Assembly (NCBI GenBank): GCA_004134995.1
Contig: REGP01000001.1
Coordinates: 1,178,001 to 1,242,000, forward strand
DNA length: 64,000 bases
Direction: 5' to 3'
Source: Oxalobacteraceae bacterium CAVE-383
GTDB lineage: Bacteria > Pseudomonadota > Gammaproteobacteria > Burkholderiales > Burkholderiaceae_D
Part shown: one piece after another, positions 32,422 to 41,787 of the stretch
Layout: every line of letters starts with the position of its first letter
How positions within the stretch are numbered: the stretch's first letter is position 1
Translations under genes and position numbers: made by a program
The notes under the pieces: generated by a model
What the model saw: the letters and a program-made list of their open reading frames with translations, nothing else
The model's database searches: none
Told to the model about the DNA's origin: nothing

Positions 32422-34857
32422 TTACGCCGGCTTTTTGACCGCCGCCAACTTCTGCCAGGTATCGATGATCGAGTCGGGATTCAGCGACATCGAGGAAATC
32501 CCCTGCTCCATCAGCCACGCTGCAAAGTCAGGATGATCCGAAGGCCCCTGGCCGCAGATGCCGACGTATTTGCCCTTGGATACGCAAGTCTTGATGACCT
32601 TGGAGAGCAAGGCCAGCACCGCCGGATCGCGCTCGTCGAAATCGGCCGCCAGCAATTCGAGGCCGGAATCGCGATCGAGGCCGAGCGTCAATTGGGTCAG
32701 ATCGTTGGAACCGATCGAAAAGCCGTCGAAGTGTTCCAGGAACTCTTCGGCCAACACCGCATTGGAAGGCACTTCGCACATCATGATGACGCGCAGGCCA
32801 TTGACGCCGCGGCGCAAGCCGTTCTTGTCGAGCAGGCCCAGCACTTTTTCGGCCTGGCCCAGCGTGCGCACGAACGGCACCATGATTTCGACATTGGAGA
32901 GCCCCATGTCTTCGCGGACCCGCTTCATCGCCTGGCATTCCATTTCGAACGCTTCGGCGAAATCGGCCGACAGATAGCGCGCCGCGCCGCGGAAACCCAG
33001 CATCGGATTTTCTTCGTCCGGCTCGTAGCGCGATCCGCCGATCAGCTTCTTGTATTCGTTCGACTTGAAGTCGGACAGGCGCACGATCACCGGCTTCGGC
33101 CAGAAAGCCGCGGCGATGGTGGCGATGCCTTCGGCCAGCTTGTCGACATAGAATGCCTTCGGCGAGGCATGGCCGCGCGCCACCGATTCGACCGCCTTTT
33201 TCAGGTCGGCGTCGATATTCGGATATTCCAGGATCGCGCGGGGATGCACGCCGATATTGTTGTTGATGATGAATTCGAGACGCGCCAGGCCGACGCCGCC
33301 GTTCGGAATCGACTGGAAGTCGAAAGCCAGTTGCGGATTGCCGATGTTCATGGTGATCTTGACCGGAATATCGGGCAATGCGCCGCGCGCGACTTCGGAT
33401 ACTTCGGTTTCCAGCAAGCCGTCGTAGATCTTGCCTTCGTCGCCTTCGGCGCACGATACCGTCACCAGCGTGCCTTCCTTCAACGTATCGGTGGCGTCGC
33501 CGCAGCCGACCACAGCCGGCACGCCCAGCTCACGCGCAATGATTGCCGCATGACAAGTCCGTCCGCCGCGATTGGTGACGATCGCCGCCGCGCGCTTCAT
33601 TACCGGCTCCCAGTTCGGATCGGTCATGTCGGCGACCAGCACGTCGCCCGGCTGCACGCGCTCCATTTCGGAAGCATCGCGAATCACGCGCACCGGACCG
33701 GCGCCGATCTTCTGGCCGATCGCGCGGCCCGACGCCAGCACATTGCCGGAACCCTTGAGTTTGTAGCGCTGCTGCGCGTCGGTGTCTTTCTGCTGCGATT
33801 TGACGGTTTCCGGACGCGCCTGCAGGATGTACAGCTTGCCGTCGCGGCCGTCCTTGCCCCATTCGATGTCCATCGGACGCTGATAATGCTTTTCGATGAT
33901 GGTCGCGTACTTGGCCAGTTCGACGACTTCGGTGTCGTTCAGCGAATAGCGGTTGCGCATTTCGATCGGCACGTCGACGGTTTTCACCGAGCGGCCGGCC
34001 TTGGCCTCGCCGGTGAATTCCATCTTGATCAGCTTGGAGCCGATATTGCGGCGGATGATCGGCAATTTGCCCTGTTCCAGCATCGGCTTGTGCACGTAGA
34101 ACTCGTCCGGATTGACCGCGCCCTGCACCACGGTTTCGCCCAGGCCGTAGCTGGAAGTGATGAAAACCACATCCTTGAAGCCGGATTCGGTATCCAGCGT
34201 GAACATCACGCCGGCCGCGCCGACATCGGAGCGCACCATGCGCTGCACGCCGGCCGACAAGGCGACTTCCGCATGGGTAAAGCCCTTGTGGACGCGATAG
34301 GAAATGGCGCGGTCGTTGTACAGCGACGCGAACACGTGCTTCATGGCTTCCAGCACGTTGTCGATGCCGACGACGTTGAGGAAGGTTTCCTGCTGGCCGG
34401 CGAAGGATGCATCCGGCAGATCTTCCGCGGTTGCGGATGAACGCACGGCGAACGACATTTCGCTGGAGGAATCGGCCACCAGTTTTTGATAGAAGGCGTC
34501 GATTTCCTGCGCCAGCCGCGGCTGGAACGGGGTATCGATGATCCATTGGCGGATTTCGGCGCCGGCCTGGGCCAGCGCGCGCACGTCTTCGGTATCGAGC
34601 GTTGCAAGACGATCGGCGATGCGTTGCGACAGCGGCGTGCCGCCATCGACGCTATGTTCGAGAAAATCGCGAAATGCCTGGGCCGTCGTGGCGAAACCGC
34701 CCGGCACGCGCACGCCGGCGCCGGCCAGTTGGCTGATCATTTCGCCTAATGATGCATTTTTGCCTCCGACGGAATCGACATCCGTCATCCTCAAATTTTC
34801 AAAGGAGACGACGTAAGCGGCCCCCTGGGTAGTACCCATCTTTGCTGCGTTGGACAT
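32422..34857 (-). CDS. ppsA: Phosphoenolpyruvate synthase (pyruvate, water dikinase)
   Basis: This cytoplasmic enzyme makes phosphoenolpyruvate from pyruvate and ATP for gluconeogenesis. The 811-residue protein has an N-terminal ATP-binding domain ([15 protein letters not shown]), a central phosphohistidine domain with [20 protein letters not shown], where the His is phosphorylated, and the C-terminal pyruvate-binding barrel ([20 protein letters not shown]). Length matches the family. The start at 34857 has GAGG upstream. The regulatory kinase/phosphorylase gene ppsR is divergent from it, as usual, with a long inverted repeat between them. Confidence 0.97.
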   Translation of the reverse strand: MSNAAKMGTTQGAAYVVSFENLRMTDVDSVGGKNASLGEMISQLAGAGVRVPGGFATTAQAFRDFLEHSVDGGTPLSQRIADRLATLDTEDVRALAQAGAEIRQWIIDTPFQPRLAQEIDAFYQKLVADSSSEMSFAVRSSATAEDLPDASFAGQQETFLNVVGIDNVLEAMKHVFASLYNDRAISYRVHKGFTHAEVALSAGVQRMVRSDVGAAGVMFTLDTESGFKDVVFITSSYGLGETVVQGAVNPDEFYVHKPMLEQGKLPIIRRNIGSKLIKMEFTGEAKAGRSVKTVDVPIEMRNRYSLNDTEVVELAKYATIIEKHYQRPMDIEWGKDGRDGKLYILQARPETVKSQQKDTDAQQRYKLKGSGNVLASGRAIGQKIGAGPVRVIRDASEMERVQPGDVLVADMTDPNWEPVMKRAAAIVTNRGGRTCHAAIIARELGVPAVVGCGDATDTLKEGTLVTVSCAEGDEGKIYDGLLETEVSEVARGALPDIPVKITMNIGNPQLAFDFQSIPNGGVGLARLEFIINNNIGVHPRAILEYPNIDADLKKAVESVARGHASPKAFYVDKLAEGIATIAAAFWPKPVIVRLSDFKSNEYKKLIGGSRYEPDEENPMLGFRGAARYLSADFAEAFEMECQAMKRVREDMGLSNVEIMVPFVRTLGQAEKVLGLLDKNGLRRGVNGLRVIMMCEVPSNAVLAEEFLEHFDGFSIGSNDLTQLTLGLDRDSGLELLAADFDERDPAVLALLSKVIKTCVSKGKYVGICGQGPSDHPDFAAWLMEQGISSMSLNPDSIIDTWQKLAAVKKPA

Positions 34858-34913
34858 AACAACCTCGTTTGATGATAGAAATCTTCACTTGTGCCTTGTG
34901 TGCCTCAAAGGCC

Positions 34914-34969
34914 GTTGCAAAATGAATCTGGCGGCCATGACCGCCGCCTTGCCAATTTCATTTTGCAAC
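34914..34969. promoter_or_regulatory. Long inverted repeat between ppsA and ppsR
   Basis: GTTGCAAAATGAA (34914-34926) and TTCATTTTGCAAC (34957-34969) are perfect 13-bp arms. Inside, GGCGG and CCGCC (34930-34945) form a second stem. The whole lies in the 241-bp divergent region. It could be an operator for a shared regulator, or an RNA hairpin in the ppsA leader. On the plus strand it is followed by ACCTTTTATT, so it may also terminate transcription. Confidence 0.6.
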
Positions 34970-35098
34970 AACCTTTTATTAATGGTTTTTGTTATTCTTC
35001 GTCGATACGGCTGTTAATTTACGTTGTGGCCATTTTACATGCCTGCATCTGTTTTGTTATCCGGACCCGTCTTTTTTTATTATTTACAGCCGCCAACC

Positions 35099-35947
35099 AT
35101 GCAAGACGCCATGACACAACCCTTACCGCTTGCGAATCGTACTGTCTTTTTCGTCTCGGACGGAACAGGTATTACTGCTGAGACCTTCGGCCATTCGGTG
35201 CTGACGCAGTTTCCGCTGCGCTTCAAACAGGTGCGGTTGCCCTTCATCGATACCATTCAGAAAGCGCATGACGCCACCCGCAAGATCAATGAGGCCTTTG
35301 TCAGTGACGGCTTGAAACCTATTGTCTTTTCGACACTGGTCAAGGCGGACCTGTCGCGGCTCATCCGCGCCGCCAACGCCAAGCATATGGATCTGATCCA
35401 GACCTTTGTCGAGCCGCTGGAGCAGGAACTTGAAATCAAGGCCAGCCATACCATCGGCGGCAGCCACAATACGGCCGATTCCGAAGAATATAAAAACCGC
35501 ATCGAAGCGATCAATTTTTCGCTGGCGCACGACGATGGCCAGTCGAACAAGAACCTGTCGGCGGCGGACGTGATCCTGGTCGGCGTATCGCGCTCCGGCA
35601 AGACGCCGACCAGCCTGTATCTGGCGATGCAATACGGCGTGAAGGCGGCGAATTATCCGCTGATCCCGGAAGATTTCGAACGCGAAAAGCTGCCCAGCGG
35701 CCTGCTGCCCTATAAAAACAAGATTTTCGGCCTGACCATTTCGCCGGACCGCCTGGCCGCGGTGCGCAACGAGCGCCGGCCAGGCAGCAAATATGCATCG
35801 CTGGAAAGCTGCCGTTATGAGATCAATGAAGCCGAGAAGATGATGCGGCGGGAGGGCATACGCTGGATGTCGTCGACCGCGAAATCGATCGAGGAAATTG
35901 CGGCGACGATATTGCAGGAAATCAAGACCGAGAACCGCGGGTATTGA
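35099..35947 (+). CDS. ppsR: PEP synthase regulatory protein (pyruvate, water dikinase kinase/phosphorylase)
   Basis: This bifunctional enzyme inactivates PEP synthase by ADP-dependent phosphorylation of an active-site residue and reactivates it by phosphate-dependent dephosphorylation. The 282-residue protein has the DUF299 signature: [20 protein letters not shown] at the N terminus and a P-loop-like [19 protein letters not shown] near residue 160. ATG at 35099 and ATG at 35111 are both possible; the second gives 278 residues, closer to E. coli PpsR. The gene is divergent from its substrate gene ppsA. A long hairpin element begins 15 bp after its stop codon. Confidence 0.95.
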   Translation: MQDAMTQPLPLANRTVFFVSDGTGITAETFGHSVLTQFPLRFKQVRLPFIDTIQKAHDATRKINEAFVSDGLKPIVFSTLVKADLSRLIRAANAKHMDLIQTFVEPLEQELEIKASHTIGGSHNTADSEEYKNRIEAINFSLAHDDGQSNKNLSAADVILVGVSRSGKTPTSLYLAMQYGVKAANYPLIPEDFEREKLPSGLLPYKNKIFGLTISPDRLAAVRNERRPGSKYASLESCRYEINEAEKMMRREGIRWMSSTAKSIEEIAATILQEIKTENRGY

Positions 35948-35961
35948 TAAATAATATAAAT

Positions 35962-36084
35962 AAAAAGACGCTCTCGGGCGGGGAGTGGGTGTTGTACTTC
36001 GTTCGTGTCCCCCGGAGGCCTGCGGCTCCTCCTCCTTTACCTCACTGCGCACAACACCCACTCCCCGCCCGAGAGCGTCTTTTT
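35962..36084 (+). repeat. Long hairpin element with conserved loop, copy 1
   Basis: Two perfect 34-nt arms (35962-35995 and 36051-36084) enclose a 55-nt loop (35996-36050). The arms begin and end with A5 and T5, so this copy also resembles a bidirectional terminator. The inner end of the stem is GGGTGTTGT / ACAACACCC. Within the loop GGAGGCC-TGC-GGCTCC (36014-36029) forms a small hairpin, and CCTCCTTT (36031-36038) matches the 16S rRNA 3' tail. A second copy with the same loop but a different stem lies at 53410-53545 in reverse orientation. The family is not one I can name. Confidence 0.93.
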
Positions 36085-36110
36085 CACTGCCATGAAGAAT
36101 CTGGATAAAA

Positions 36111-36136
36111 AAAATGCCCGCATCAGCGGGCATTTT
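36111..36136 (-). terminator. Intrinsic terminator of the tRNA-Val/tRNA-Asp unit
   Basis: AAAATGCCCGC and GCGGGCATTTT form an 11-bp perfect stem with a 4-nt loop. On the minus strand a run of eight T follows. It lies 10 bp beyond the tRNA-Asp 3' end. Confidence 0.94.
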
Positions 36137-36146
36137 CTCTTTAACT

Positions 36147-36223
36147 TGGCGGAGCGGACGGGACTCGAACCCGCGACCCCCGACGTGACAGGCCGGTATT
36201 CTAACCAACTGAACTACCACTCC
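36147..36223 (-). tRNA. tRNA-Asp (anticodon GTC)
   Basis: The minus strand folds as a complete 77-nt tRNA: acceptor stem GGAGTGG / CCGCTCC with one G-U pair, D-arm with AGTTCAGTTGGTTAGA, anticodon loop CTGTCAC with GTC, TΨC arm GGGTTCGAGTCCC, and an encoded CCA. It follows tRNA-Val on the same transcript and ends before a strong terminator. Confidence 0.97.
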
Positions 36224-36267
36224 TTGGTACTGCAAACTAAATAGATATTTAGTCGATTCGACTGGTC

Positions 36268-36343
36268 TGGTGGGTGCTGAGAGGCTCGAACTCCCGACCT
36301 ACGCCTTGTAAGGGCGCCGCTCTACCAACTGAGCTAAGCACCC
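36268..36343 (-). tRNA. tRNA-Val (anticodon TAC)
   Basis: The minus strand folds as a complete 76-nt tRNA: acceptor GGGTGCT / AGCACCC, D-arm TAGCTCAGTTGGTAGA, anticodon loop CTTACAA with TAC, TΨC arm GGGAGTTCGAGCCTC, and encoded CCA. It lies between hupB and tRNA-Asp, an arrangement often seen in Burkholderiales. Confidence 0.97.
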
Positions 36344-36375
36344 GCATCCTCGCGGTCATCCTAGCAGTCGAACTC

Positions 36376-36399
36376 TTCGGCGTTTGTCACCACGCCGAA
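36376..36399 (-). terminator. Hairpin between hupB and tRNA-Val
   Basis: TTCGGCGT and ACGCCGAA form an 8-bp stem with an 8-nt loop, just after the hupB stop. There is no T-run on the minus strand, so some transcripts probably read through into the tRNAs, with the hairpin protecting the hupB 3' end. Confidence 0.5.
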
Positions 36400-36405
36400 A
36401 GACGA

Positions 36406-36678
36406 TTAGTTTACAGCATCTTTCAAACCTTTGCCAGGTTTAAATTTAGGAACTTTGGCTGCCTTGATCTTGATGGCTTCACCGGTACGCGGATTGCGGC
36501 CGGCGCGCGCAGCGCGTTTGCTAACGGAAAAAGTACCAAAACCGATCAGAGTCACGGAACCGTTCTTCTTCAGAGTCTTGCTCACAGCCTCGATCAGTGC
36601 GTCCAATGCACGGTTAGAAGCGGCTTTCGAAATGCCCGCTTTATCAGCGATTTGCTCAATCAATTCAGTCTTATTCAC
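36406..36678 (-). CDS. hupB: DNA-binding protein HU-beta
   Basis: The 90-residue nucleoid protein is a complete [22 protein letters not shown], the dimer core [18 protein letters not shown], the DNA-clasping arm [20 protein letters not shown] and the end [11 protein letters not shown]. It bends and compacts DNA as a dimer. It lies downstream of lon, as commonly seen, but has its own near-consensus promoter 114 bp upstream, and a strong terminator after lon separates the two. Confidence 0.98.
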   Translation of the reverse strand: MNKTELIEQIADKAGISKAASNRALDALIEAVSKTLKKNGSVTLIGFGTFSVSKRAARAGRNPRTGEAIKIKAAKVPKFKPGKGLKDAVN

Positions 36679-36791
36679 TTACGCCCCTTTTAACAATTGT
36701 TGACATGAGCGCGGTCAGCGACTCGCTTTCCGCTTACTCGATTTACTCACGCGTTCGGTCGAGAGTAACGCAGAAAAAAACTGCAACGTGT

Positions 36792-36820
36792 ATTAAACAA
36801 GCCGCAAAGCACGCTGTCAA
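36792..36820 (-). promoter_or_regulatory. hupB promoter (near-consensus sigma-70)
   Basis: On the minus strand a perfect -35 box TTGACA (36815-36820) is followed after 17 bp by TTTAAT (36792-36797). The spacing is ideal and the strength fits an abundant nucleoid protein. The 5' leader would be about 110 nt. Confidence 0.82.
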
Positions 36821-36894
36821 GCGCTTTACAGCGCGATGACGCATAAAATTCCATTTACTTTCAGAGCCAGCCAAACAGGTTTCGATTTCCCAAA

Positions 36895-36920
36895 AAAATA
36901 CGCTCCGAAGAGCGTATTTT
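36895..36920 (-). terminator. Intrinsic terminator of lon
   Basis: AAAATACGCTC and GAGCGTATTTT form a perfect 11-bp stem with a tetraloop (TTCG on the minus strand). A T-run follows on the minus strand, 29 bp after the lon stop. Confidence 0.94.
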
Positions 36921-36948
36921 GATGAAAACTGCCTTGCAGATCACGCCA

Positions 36949-39366
36949 TCAATGCTTCACGACGCTGCTGTCCGAAGTCTCGTTGCCTTTGGCGACGGCC
37001 GGATCGACCGCCGCGGCCGTTTCGGCTTCCACCAATTCAACCGGCTGGCTTTCCAGCGCAACTTCGAGCGCCTTGTCGATCCAGCGCACCGGAATGATCT
37101 CGAGCTTGTTTTTCACGTTGTCCGGAATCTCGGCAAGATCCTTGACGTTCTGCTCGGGAATCAGCACGGTCTTGATGCCGCCGCGATGGGCCGCCAGCAG
37201 TTTTTCCTTCAAGCCGCCGATCGGCAAGACTTCGCCGCGCAAGGTGATTTCGCCGGTCATCGCCACATCGGCGCGCACCGGAATGCCGGTGAAGATCGAT
37301 ACCAGCGCCACGGTCATCGCAACGCCTGCCGAAGGGCCGTCCTTCGGTGTGGCGCCTTCCGGCACGTGAATATGGATATCGCTCTTTTCGAACACATCGC
37401 GCTTGATGCCGAGCTTGTTGGCCCGGCTGCGAACCACCGTGCGCGCCGCTTCGATTGATTCCTTCATCACGTCGCCCAAAGTACCGGTGCGGATGATGTT
37501 GCCCTTGCCCGGCATGGTCACGGCTTCGATCGTCAGCAGATCGCCGCCGACTTCGGTCCATGCCAGTCCGACCACCTGGCCGATCTGATTTTCCTTTTCC
37601 GCGATGCCGAAGTCGAAACGACGCACGCCGAGGAACTTGTCGATGTTCTTCGAAGTGACGCTGACTTTCTTGTCCTGCTTTTTCAGCAGCAGCATCTTGA
37701 CGACCTTGCGGCAGATCTTGGAAATTTCGCGCTCGAGCGAACGCACGCCGGCTTCCCGCGTGTAATACCGGATGATGTCGCGAATGGCCGCTTCCGCCAC
37801 GCTGATTTCTTCCGCCTTCAAACCGTTGTTCTTGATTTGCTTCGGCAGCAGATAACGCTGTGCGATATTGGTCTTCTCGTCCTCGGTATAGCCCGACAGG
37901 CGGATCACTTCCATCCGGTCCAGCAGCGCAGGCGGAATATTGAAGGAGTTCGAAGTCGCGACGAACATCACGTCCGACAGGTCGAAATCGACTTCGATAT
38001 AGTGATCCGAGAACGTATGGTTCTGTTCCGGATCGAGCACTTCCAGCAATGCCGACGACGGATCGCCGCGGAAATCCATGCCCAGCTTGTCGATTTCGTC
38101 GAGCAGGAACAATGGATTGCGCACGCCGACCTTGGCCAGGCTTTGCAGGATCTTGCCCGGCATCGAACCGATATACGTGCGGCGATGGCCGCGAATCTCG
38201 GCTTCGTCGCGCACGCCGCCCAACGCCATCCGCACGAACTTGCGGTTGGTGGCGCGCGCGATCGACTGGCCGAGCGAGGTCTTGCCGACGCCCGGAGGCC
38301 CGACGAAGCACAGGATCGGCGCTTTCAGCTTGTCCACGCGCTGTTGCACGGCGAGGTATTCCAGGATGCGTTCCTTGACCTTGTCGAGGCCGTAGTGATC
38401 GCCTTCCAGAACTTTCTCGGCATTGCCCAGTTCGTTATTGACCTTGGATTTTTTCTTCCACGGCAGCCCGATCAGCGTGTCGATGTAATTGCGCACGACG
38501 GTTGCTTCAGCCGACATCGGCGACATCAGCTTGAGCTTGCGTAATTCGCTTTGCGCTTTTTCCGATGCCTCTTTCGGCATTTTCGCGGCGATTATTTTCT
38601 TTTCCAGTTCCTCCAGATCGGCGCCTTCTTCACCTTCGCCCAATTCCTTCTGGATCGCCTTGACCTGCTCGTTCAAATAATATTCGCGCTGCGATTTTTC
38701 CATCTGGCGCTTGACGCGGCCGCGAATGCGCTTCTCGACCTGAAGGATGTCAAGTTCGCCTTCCAGTTGGCCGAGCAGATGCTCGTGCCGCTTGGCGACG
38801 TCGAAAATTTCCAGAATGACCTGCTTCTGTTCGAGTTTCAGCGGCAAATGCGCGGCGATGGTGTCGGCCAGGCGGCCGGCATCGTCGATTCCAGACAGCG
38901 AAGTCAGGATTTCGGGCGGAATCTTTTTGTTCAGTTTGACGTACTGGTCGAATTGCTGAACGATGGTGCGGCGCATCGCTTCGACTTCGGATTCGTCGCC
39001 CGCTTCCGAGTCGACCGGCGTCAGATCCGCGACAAAATGCGTATCCAGTTCACTGATGTGGTGAATGCGCGCGCGCTGCACGCCCTCGACCAGCACCTTG
39101 ACAGTGCCGTCCGGCAACTTCAGCATTTGCAGGATATTGGCGACACAGCCGATTTCATAGATGTCGTCAGCCGACGGCTCGTCCTTGGCGGCAGCCTTCT
39201 GGGCGGCAAGCATGATGCTCTTGCCTTGCTCCATCGCGGCTTCCAGCGCCTTGATGGACTTTGGGCGTCCCACGAACAATGGGATCACCATATGAGGAAA
39301 GACGACAACATCCCGTAACGGCAATAACGGCAGTTGCGTATGGTCAAGCAAAGTGGAGGTTGTCAT
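36949..39366 (-). CDS. lon: ATP-dependent protease Lon
   Basis: This cytoplasmic AAA+ serine protease degrades misfolded and regulatory proteins. The 805-residue protein has the N-terminal LON substrate domain (LPLLPLRDVVVFPHMVIPLF), the coiled-coil region, Walker A GPPGVGKTSLGQ, Walker B LFLLDEIDKLG, and the protease domain with catalytic Ser in KDGPSAGVAMT and Lys in LKEKLLAAHRGG. The ATG at 39366 is the family start (MTTSTLLDHTQLPLLPLRD) and has AAGG upstream. It follows clpX on the same strand, with a terminator and its own promoter between them, so heat-shock control can be separate. Confidence 0.98.
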   Translation of the reverse strand: MTTSTLLDHTQLPLLPLRDVVVFPHMVIPLFVGRPKSIKALEAAMEQGKSIMLAAQKAAAKDEPSADDIYEIGCVANILQMLKLPDGTVKVLVEGVQRARIHHISELDTHFVADLTPVDSEAGDESEVEAMRRTIVQQFDQYVKLNKKIPPEILTSLSGIDDAGRLADTIAAHLPLKLEQKQVILEIFDVAKRHEHLLGQLEGELDILQVEKRIRGRVKRQMEKSQREYYLNEQVKAIQKELGEGEEGADLEELEKKIIAAKMPKEASEKAQSELRKLKLMSPMSAEATVVRNYIDTLIGLPWKKKSKVNNELGNAEKVLEGDHYGLDKVKERILEYLAVQQRVDKLKAPILCFVGPPGVGKTSLGQSIARATNRKFVRMALGGVRDEAEIRGHRRTYIGSMPGKILQSLAKVGVRNPLFLLDEIDKLGMDFRGDPSSALLEVLDPEQNHTFSDHYIEVDFDLSDVMFVATSNSFNIPPALLDRMEVIRLSGYTEDEKTNIAQRYLLPKQIKNNGLKAEEISVAEAAIRDIIRYYTREAGVRSLEREISKICRKVVKMLLLKKQDKKVSVTSKNIDKFLGVRRFDFGIAEKENQIGQVVGLAWTEVGGDLLTIEAVTMPGKGNIIRTGTLGDVMKESIEAARTVVRSRANKLGIKRDVFEKSDIHIHVPEGATPKDGPSAGVAMTVALVSIFTGIPVRADVAMTGEITLRGEVLPIGGLKEKLLAAHRGGIKTVLIPEQNVKDLAEIPDNVKNKLEIIPVRWIDKALEVALESQPVELVEAETAAAVDPAVAKGNETSDSSVVKH

Positions 39367-39424
39367 AGTGAGCCTTATCAAGAAAAACTATTAATGATGT
39401 TGGCGCGGGCGGCCAAAACACAAG

Positions 39425-39454
39425 CCCATACTGCAATAAAAATAAAAACTTCAA
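39425..39454 (-). promoter_or_regulatory. Candidate lon promoter
   Basis: On the minus strand TTGAAG (39449-39454, in CTTGAAG) is followed after 18 bp by TATGGG (39425-39430). CTTGAA is also the core of a sigma-32 -35 box, but the -10 region does not match the heat-shock consensus well. Confidence 0.45.
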
Positions 39455-39478
39455 GTTACATTTCAAATGGATGAAAAA

Positions 39479-39510
39479 AAGCCACCCACAAATTGACTTT
39501 TGGGTGGCTT
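39479..39510 (-). terminator. Intrinsic terminator of clpX
   Basis: AAGCCACCCA and TGGGTGGCTT form a 10-bp perfect stem, which AAA/TTT can extend across a bulge. On the minus strand a T-run follows. It lies 112 bp after the clpX stop. Confidence 0.9.
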
Positions 39511-39622
39511 ATCGATGCAAGCCAGCAATTTAAGCTAATCGTGCGGAACCATTGTAACGCTTTTACACGATTCAACCTGTCAGCAATACGCGATTTTCAG
39601 GCGCCTTGATCAGGCTTTCCTG

Positions 39623-40888
39623 TCAGCCTCCCGATACCTTGGCTTGTTCATGGTAAATCAACAACGGTTTGGCGCCGTTAGTGATTGTGCTTTCGTCAAT
39701 AACCACTTTTGCAACATTCTGTTCGCTCGGCAGTTCATACATGACGTCGAGCAATGCCTGCTCCAGAATCGAGCGCAAGCCGCGGGCGCCGGTTTTGCGC
39801 GCCAGCGCCTTCTTCGCGATCGCATCCAGCCCCGCGGGACGGATTTCCAGTTCCGCGCCTTCCATCTGCAGCAGCTTGGAATATTGCTTGATCAGCGCAT
39901 TCTTCGGTTCCAGCAAAATTTGGATCAACGCCGCTTCATTGAGTTCATTGAGCGTAGCCACCACCGGCAAACGGCCGACCAGTTCCGGAATCAGGCCGAA
40001 TTTGATCAGATCCTCGGGTTCCGCCGCCAGTAGGACTTCGCCCGCGGTACGCTGCGCCTGGCTCTTGACGTTGGCCGAAAAGCCGATGCCGCTCTTTTCG
40101 GAACGTTCCGAAATGATCTTGGTCAGGCCGTCGAACGCGCCGCCGCAGATGAACATGATGTTGGTCGTGTCGATCTGCACGAAATCCTGGTTTGGATGCT
40201 TGCGGCCGCCTTGTGGCGGCACAGAAGCCATCGTGCCTTCGATCAATTTCAGCAAGGCCTGCTGCACGCCTTCGCCCGAAACGTCGCGCGTAATCGACGG
40301 ATTGTCGGACTTGCGGGAAATCTTGTCGATTTCATCGATGTACACAATGCCGCGCTGTGCCTTTTCGACATCGTAATTACAGTTCTGCAACAGCTTCTGT
40401 ATGATATTTTCAACATCTTCGCCCACATAGCCGGCTTCCGTCAGCGTGGTGGCGTCGGCGATCACGAACGGCACGTTCAGCATGCGCGCCAGCGTCTGCG
40501 CCAGCAGCGTCTTGCCGGAGCCTGTAGGACCGACCAGCAGGATATTGCTCTTGGCCAGTTCGACGTCATCCTTGGCGCCCAGATGCTTGAGGCGCTTGTA
40601 ATGGTTGTACACCGCCACCGACAGGATGCGCTTGGCGTTTTCCTGGCCGATCACGTACTGATCGAGCAGCTCGGTGATTTCCATCGGCGTCGGCAGATCG
40701 GACTTGGCGTCCGAAACCGAACTCAGGGTCGAAATTTCATCGCGAATGATGTCGTTGCACAGATCGATGCATTCATCGCAGATGAATACGGACGGGCCGG
40801 CAATCAGCTTTTTCACCTCGTGCTGGCTCTTGCCGCAAAATGAGCAATACAACAATTTCTCGCCACTGGAAGTTTTTTTGTCAGACAT
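39623..40888 (-). CDS. clpX: ATP-dependent Clp protease ATP-binding subunit ClpX
   Basis: This AAA+ unfoldase feeds substrates to ClpP. The 421-residue protein has the N-terminal C4 zinc domain (YCSFCGKSQ and [10 protein letters not shown]), Walker [13 protein letters not shown], Walker [10 protein letters not shown], the pore RKH motif (GGRKHPNQ) and the ClpP-docking IGF loop ([11 protein letters not shown]). All elements are intact. It lies downstream of clpP with a strong hairpin between, which implies at least partly separate expression levels for protease and unfoldase. Confidence 0.98.
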   Translation of the reverse strand: MSDKKTSSGEKLLYCSFCGKSQHEVKKLIAGPSVFICDECIDLCNDIIRDEISTLSSVSDAKSDLPTPMEITELLDQYVIGQENAKRILSVAVYNHYKRLKHLGAKDDVELAKSNILLVGPTGSGKTLLAQTLARMLNVPFVIADATTLTEAGYVGEDVENIIQKLLQNCNYDVEKAQRGIVYIDEIDKISRKSDNPSITRDVSGEGVQQALLKLIEGTMASVPPQGGRKHPNQDFVQIDTTNIMFICGGAFDGLTKIISERSEKSGIGFSANVKSQAQRTAGEVLLAAEPEDLIKFGLIPELVGRLPVVATLNELNEAALIQILLEPKNALIKQYSKLLQMEGAELEIRPAGLDAIAKKALARKTGARGLRSILEQALLDVMYELPSEQNVAKVVIDESTITNGAKPLLIYHEQAKVSGG

Positions 40889-41081
40889 ATTTGCAATTAA
40901 AAAGAATGTTTGTTTGATCTTACCCGTGAATCAGGCCGCCGTCATCGCCTTCGCCGAATGCGTTGGATTGTAAGCAACAATCATGCGCAAACGGCGGATA
41001 TGAATTCGCGTAAATCAAATGCATGCGGGCAGTATAAGATATCCGGCCTGCCGATAGCAAAAATGTATCCAAAAAGAAAAA

Positions 41082-41108
41082 TGCCCGAACGCACATCACG
41101 TTCGGGCA
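41082..41108 (-). terminator. Terminator/attenuator between clpP and clpX
   Basis: TGCCCGAACG and CGTTCGGGCA form a 10-bp perfect stem with a 7-nt loop. TTTTTCTTTTT follows on the minus strand. It lies 25 bp after the clpP stop, so most clpP transcripts probably end here. Confidence 0.9.
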
Positions 41109-41133
41109 CTTGGACGTTATGCGTTTGCGGCGA

Positions 41134-41760
41134 TTACTCGCGATTGGTCAGCACTTTATCGATCAGGCCGTATTCCGCCGCAGCGTCGGCCGACATGAAA
41201 TTGTCGCGATCGGTGTCCTTGCTGATCTGGTCGATCGAGCGGCCGGTTTTCTCGGCCAGGATTGCGTTCAGGCGTTCACGCAGATACAGGATTTCGCGCG
41301 CCTGGATTTCAATATCCGAAGCCTGGCCTTGCGCGCCGCCCAGCGGCTGGTGAATCATGATGCGCGAATTCGGCAGGGAGAAACGCTTGCCCTTGGCGCC
41401 GGCCGCCAGCAGGAACGCGCCCATCGACGCGGCCAGGCCGGTGCACAGGGTGGAAACGTCCGGCTTGATGAACTGCATGGTATCGAAAATCGCCATGCCG
41501 GCGGAAACCGAACCGCCCGGCGAATTGATGTACAGCGAGATATCCTTGTCCGGATTTTCGCTTTCCAGAAACAGCATCTGCGCGACGATCAGATTGGCCG
41601 ACATGTCGTTGACCGGGCCTACCAGGAAAATCACGCGTTCCTTCAGCAGACGCGAATAGATGTCGTATGCGCGTTCGCCGCGGCCGCTTTGTTCCACCAC
41701 CATCGGCACCAGGCCGAGCATGTCCGTATCCAATGCCGAGTGTCGTATCAAGCCAGTCAT
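41134..41760 (-). CDS. clpP: ATP-dependent Clp protease proteolytic subunit ClpP
   Basis: The 208-residue serine peptidase forms the tetradecameric chamber of ClpXP. The catalytic triad is visible: Ser in [14 protein letters not shown], His in [10 protein letters not shown], and Asp in the [10 protein letters not shown] region. The N-terminal propeptide-like stretch precedes [20 protein letters not shown]. It follows tig by 27 bp on the same strand, so tig and clpP are co-transcribed. Confidence 0.98.
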   Translation of the reverse strand: MTGLIRHSALDTDMLGLVPMVVEQSGRGERAYDIYSRLLKERVIFLVGPVNDMSANLIVAQMLFLESENPDKDISLYINSPGGSVSAGMAIFDTMQFIKPDVSTLCTGLAASMGAFLLAAGAKGKRFSLPNSRIMIHQPLGGAQGQASDIEIQAREILYLRERLNAILAEKTGRSIDQISKDTDRDNFMSADAAAEYGLIDKVLTNRE

Positions 41761-41787
41761 TTACTTTCCTTATGCAGTCAGTACAGC

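Noticed and set aside
32266-34440. A 724-codon open frame on the strand opposite ppsA
   Set aside because: It is a high-GC shadow of ppsA in the antisense frame, has no ribosome binding site and has the His/Arg/Gln-rich composition of such shadows.
35962-36084. Integron attC site or retron msd
   Set aside because: attC sites have imperfect stems with extrahelical bases and terminal RYYYAAC/GTTRRRY; here the arms are perfect and the GTTGT/ACAAC lies at the inner end. No integrase or reverse transcriptase gene is present.
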